NCBI GenBank assembly: GCA_946886365.1
Contig: CAMPIM010000093.1
Location: 1-14,383, forward strand
Direction of reading: 5' to 3'
Length of the DNA: 14,383 nucleotides
Source of the DNA: an uncultured Novosphingobium sp.
GTDB lineage: Bacteria; Pseudomonadota; Alphaproteobacteria; Sphingomonadales; Sphingomonadaceae
Shown here: in pieces, positions 14,380 through 14,383 of the stretch
Layout of the letters: each line of letters begins with the position of its first letter
Position numbering within the stretch: position 1 is the stretch's first letter
The notes under the pieces: model-generated
Database searches by the model: none
Seen by the model: only the letters and a program-made list of their open reading frames with translations
Told to the model about the DNA's origin: nothing
Made by a program: the position numbers and the translations under genes

Positions 14380-14383
14380 CATT

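Overview
The window looks like core chromosome of an alphaproteobacterium. The GC-rich sequence and the gene order dusB(nifR3)-ntrB-ntrC-ntrY-ntrX-hfq-hflX, with a fused ispDF divergent from it, are alphaproteobacterial. The double-domain Hfq and the NYN-domain gene point towards the Sphingomonadales (Sphingobium, Novosphingobium or a relative). That placement is an inference from gene content; no rRNA or other marker is present.

Left part (1-4044), housekeeping genes. On the minus strand a beta-carbonic anhydrase runs by a one-base stop/start overlap into a NYN-domain (PIN-like) protein that leaves the window. Divergent from it are lipA (lipoyl synthase) and, 4 bp after it, a COQ10/RatA-type START-domain protein. 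Facing these on the minus strand is an operon of ispDF (bifunctional isoprenoid enzyme) and cinA (stand-alone PncC-type domain). cinA and the COQ10 gene converge and overlap by 49 bp.

Centre (4147-11423), nitrogen and redox signalling. dusB, ntrB and ntrC are joined by 4-bp ATGA overlaps. After a 93-bp gap that holds a perfect palindrome come ntrY and ntrX, overlapping by 11 bp. NtrB/NtrC should be the cytosolic nitrogen-status pair with a sigma-54 type activator. NtrY/NtrX is the membrane-sensor paralogue, and its response regulator has lost the GAFTGA sigma-54 contact loop.

Right part (11424-14251), RNA and ribosome quality control. A hairpin-rich 149-nt leader precedes hfq. This hfq encodes two complete, head-to-tail Hfq/Sm domains in one 162-residue chain with a repetitive acidic tail. 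hflX (ribosome-rescue GTPase) follows, and convergent mazG (NTP pyrophosphohydrolase) faces it across a 4-bp gap with a 9-bp hairpin at the junction.

Right edge (14252-14383). No gene is visible here. There is a 7-bp inverted repeat and two direct copies of a motif CCGGNNNGAAANGACAC, which look like the subterminal repeats of an insertion sequence running out of the window. A third copy of the motif lies in the ntrC-ntrY gap. No tRNA, rRNA, CRISPR array or complete mobile element was seen. No gene-free stretch exceeds 300 bp. The strongest oddities are the covalently duplicated, diverging Hfq with its structured leader, and the three-copy motif linking the ntrC-ntrY gap to the right edge.
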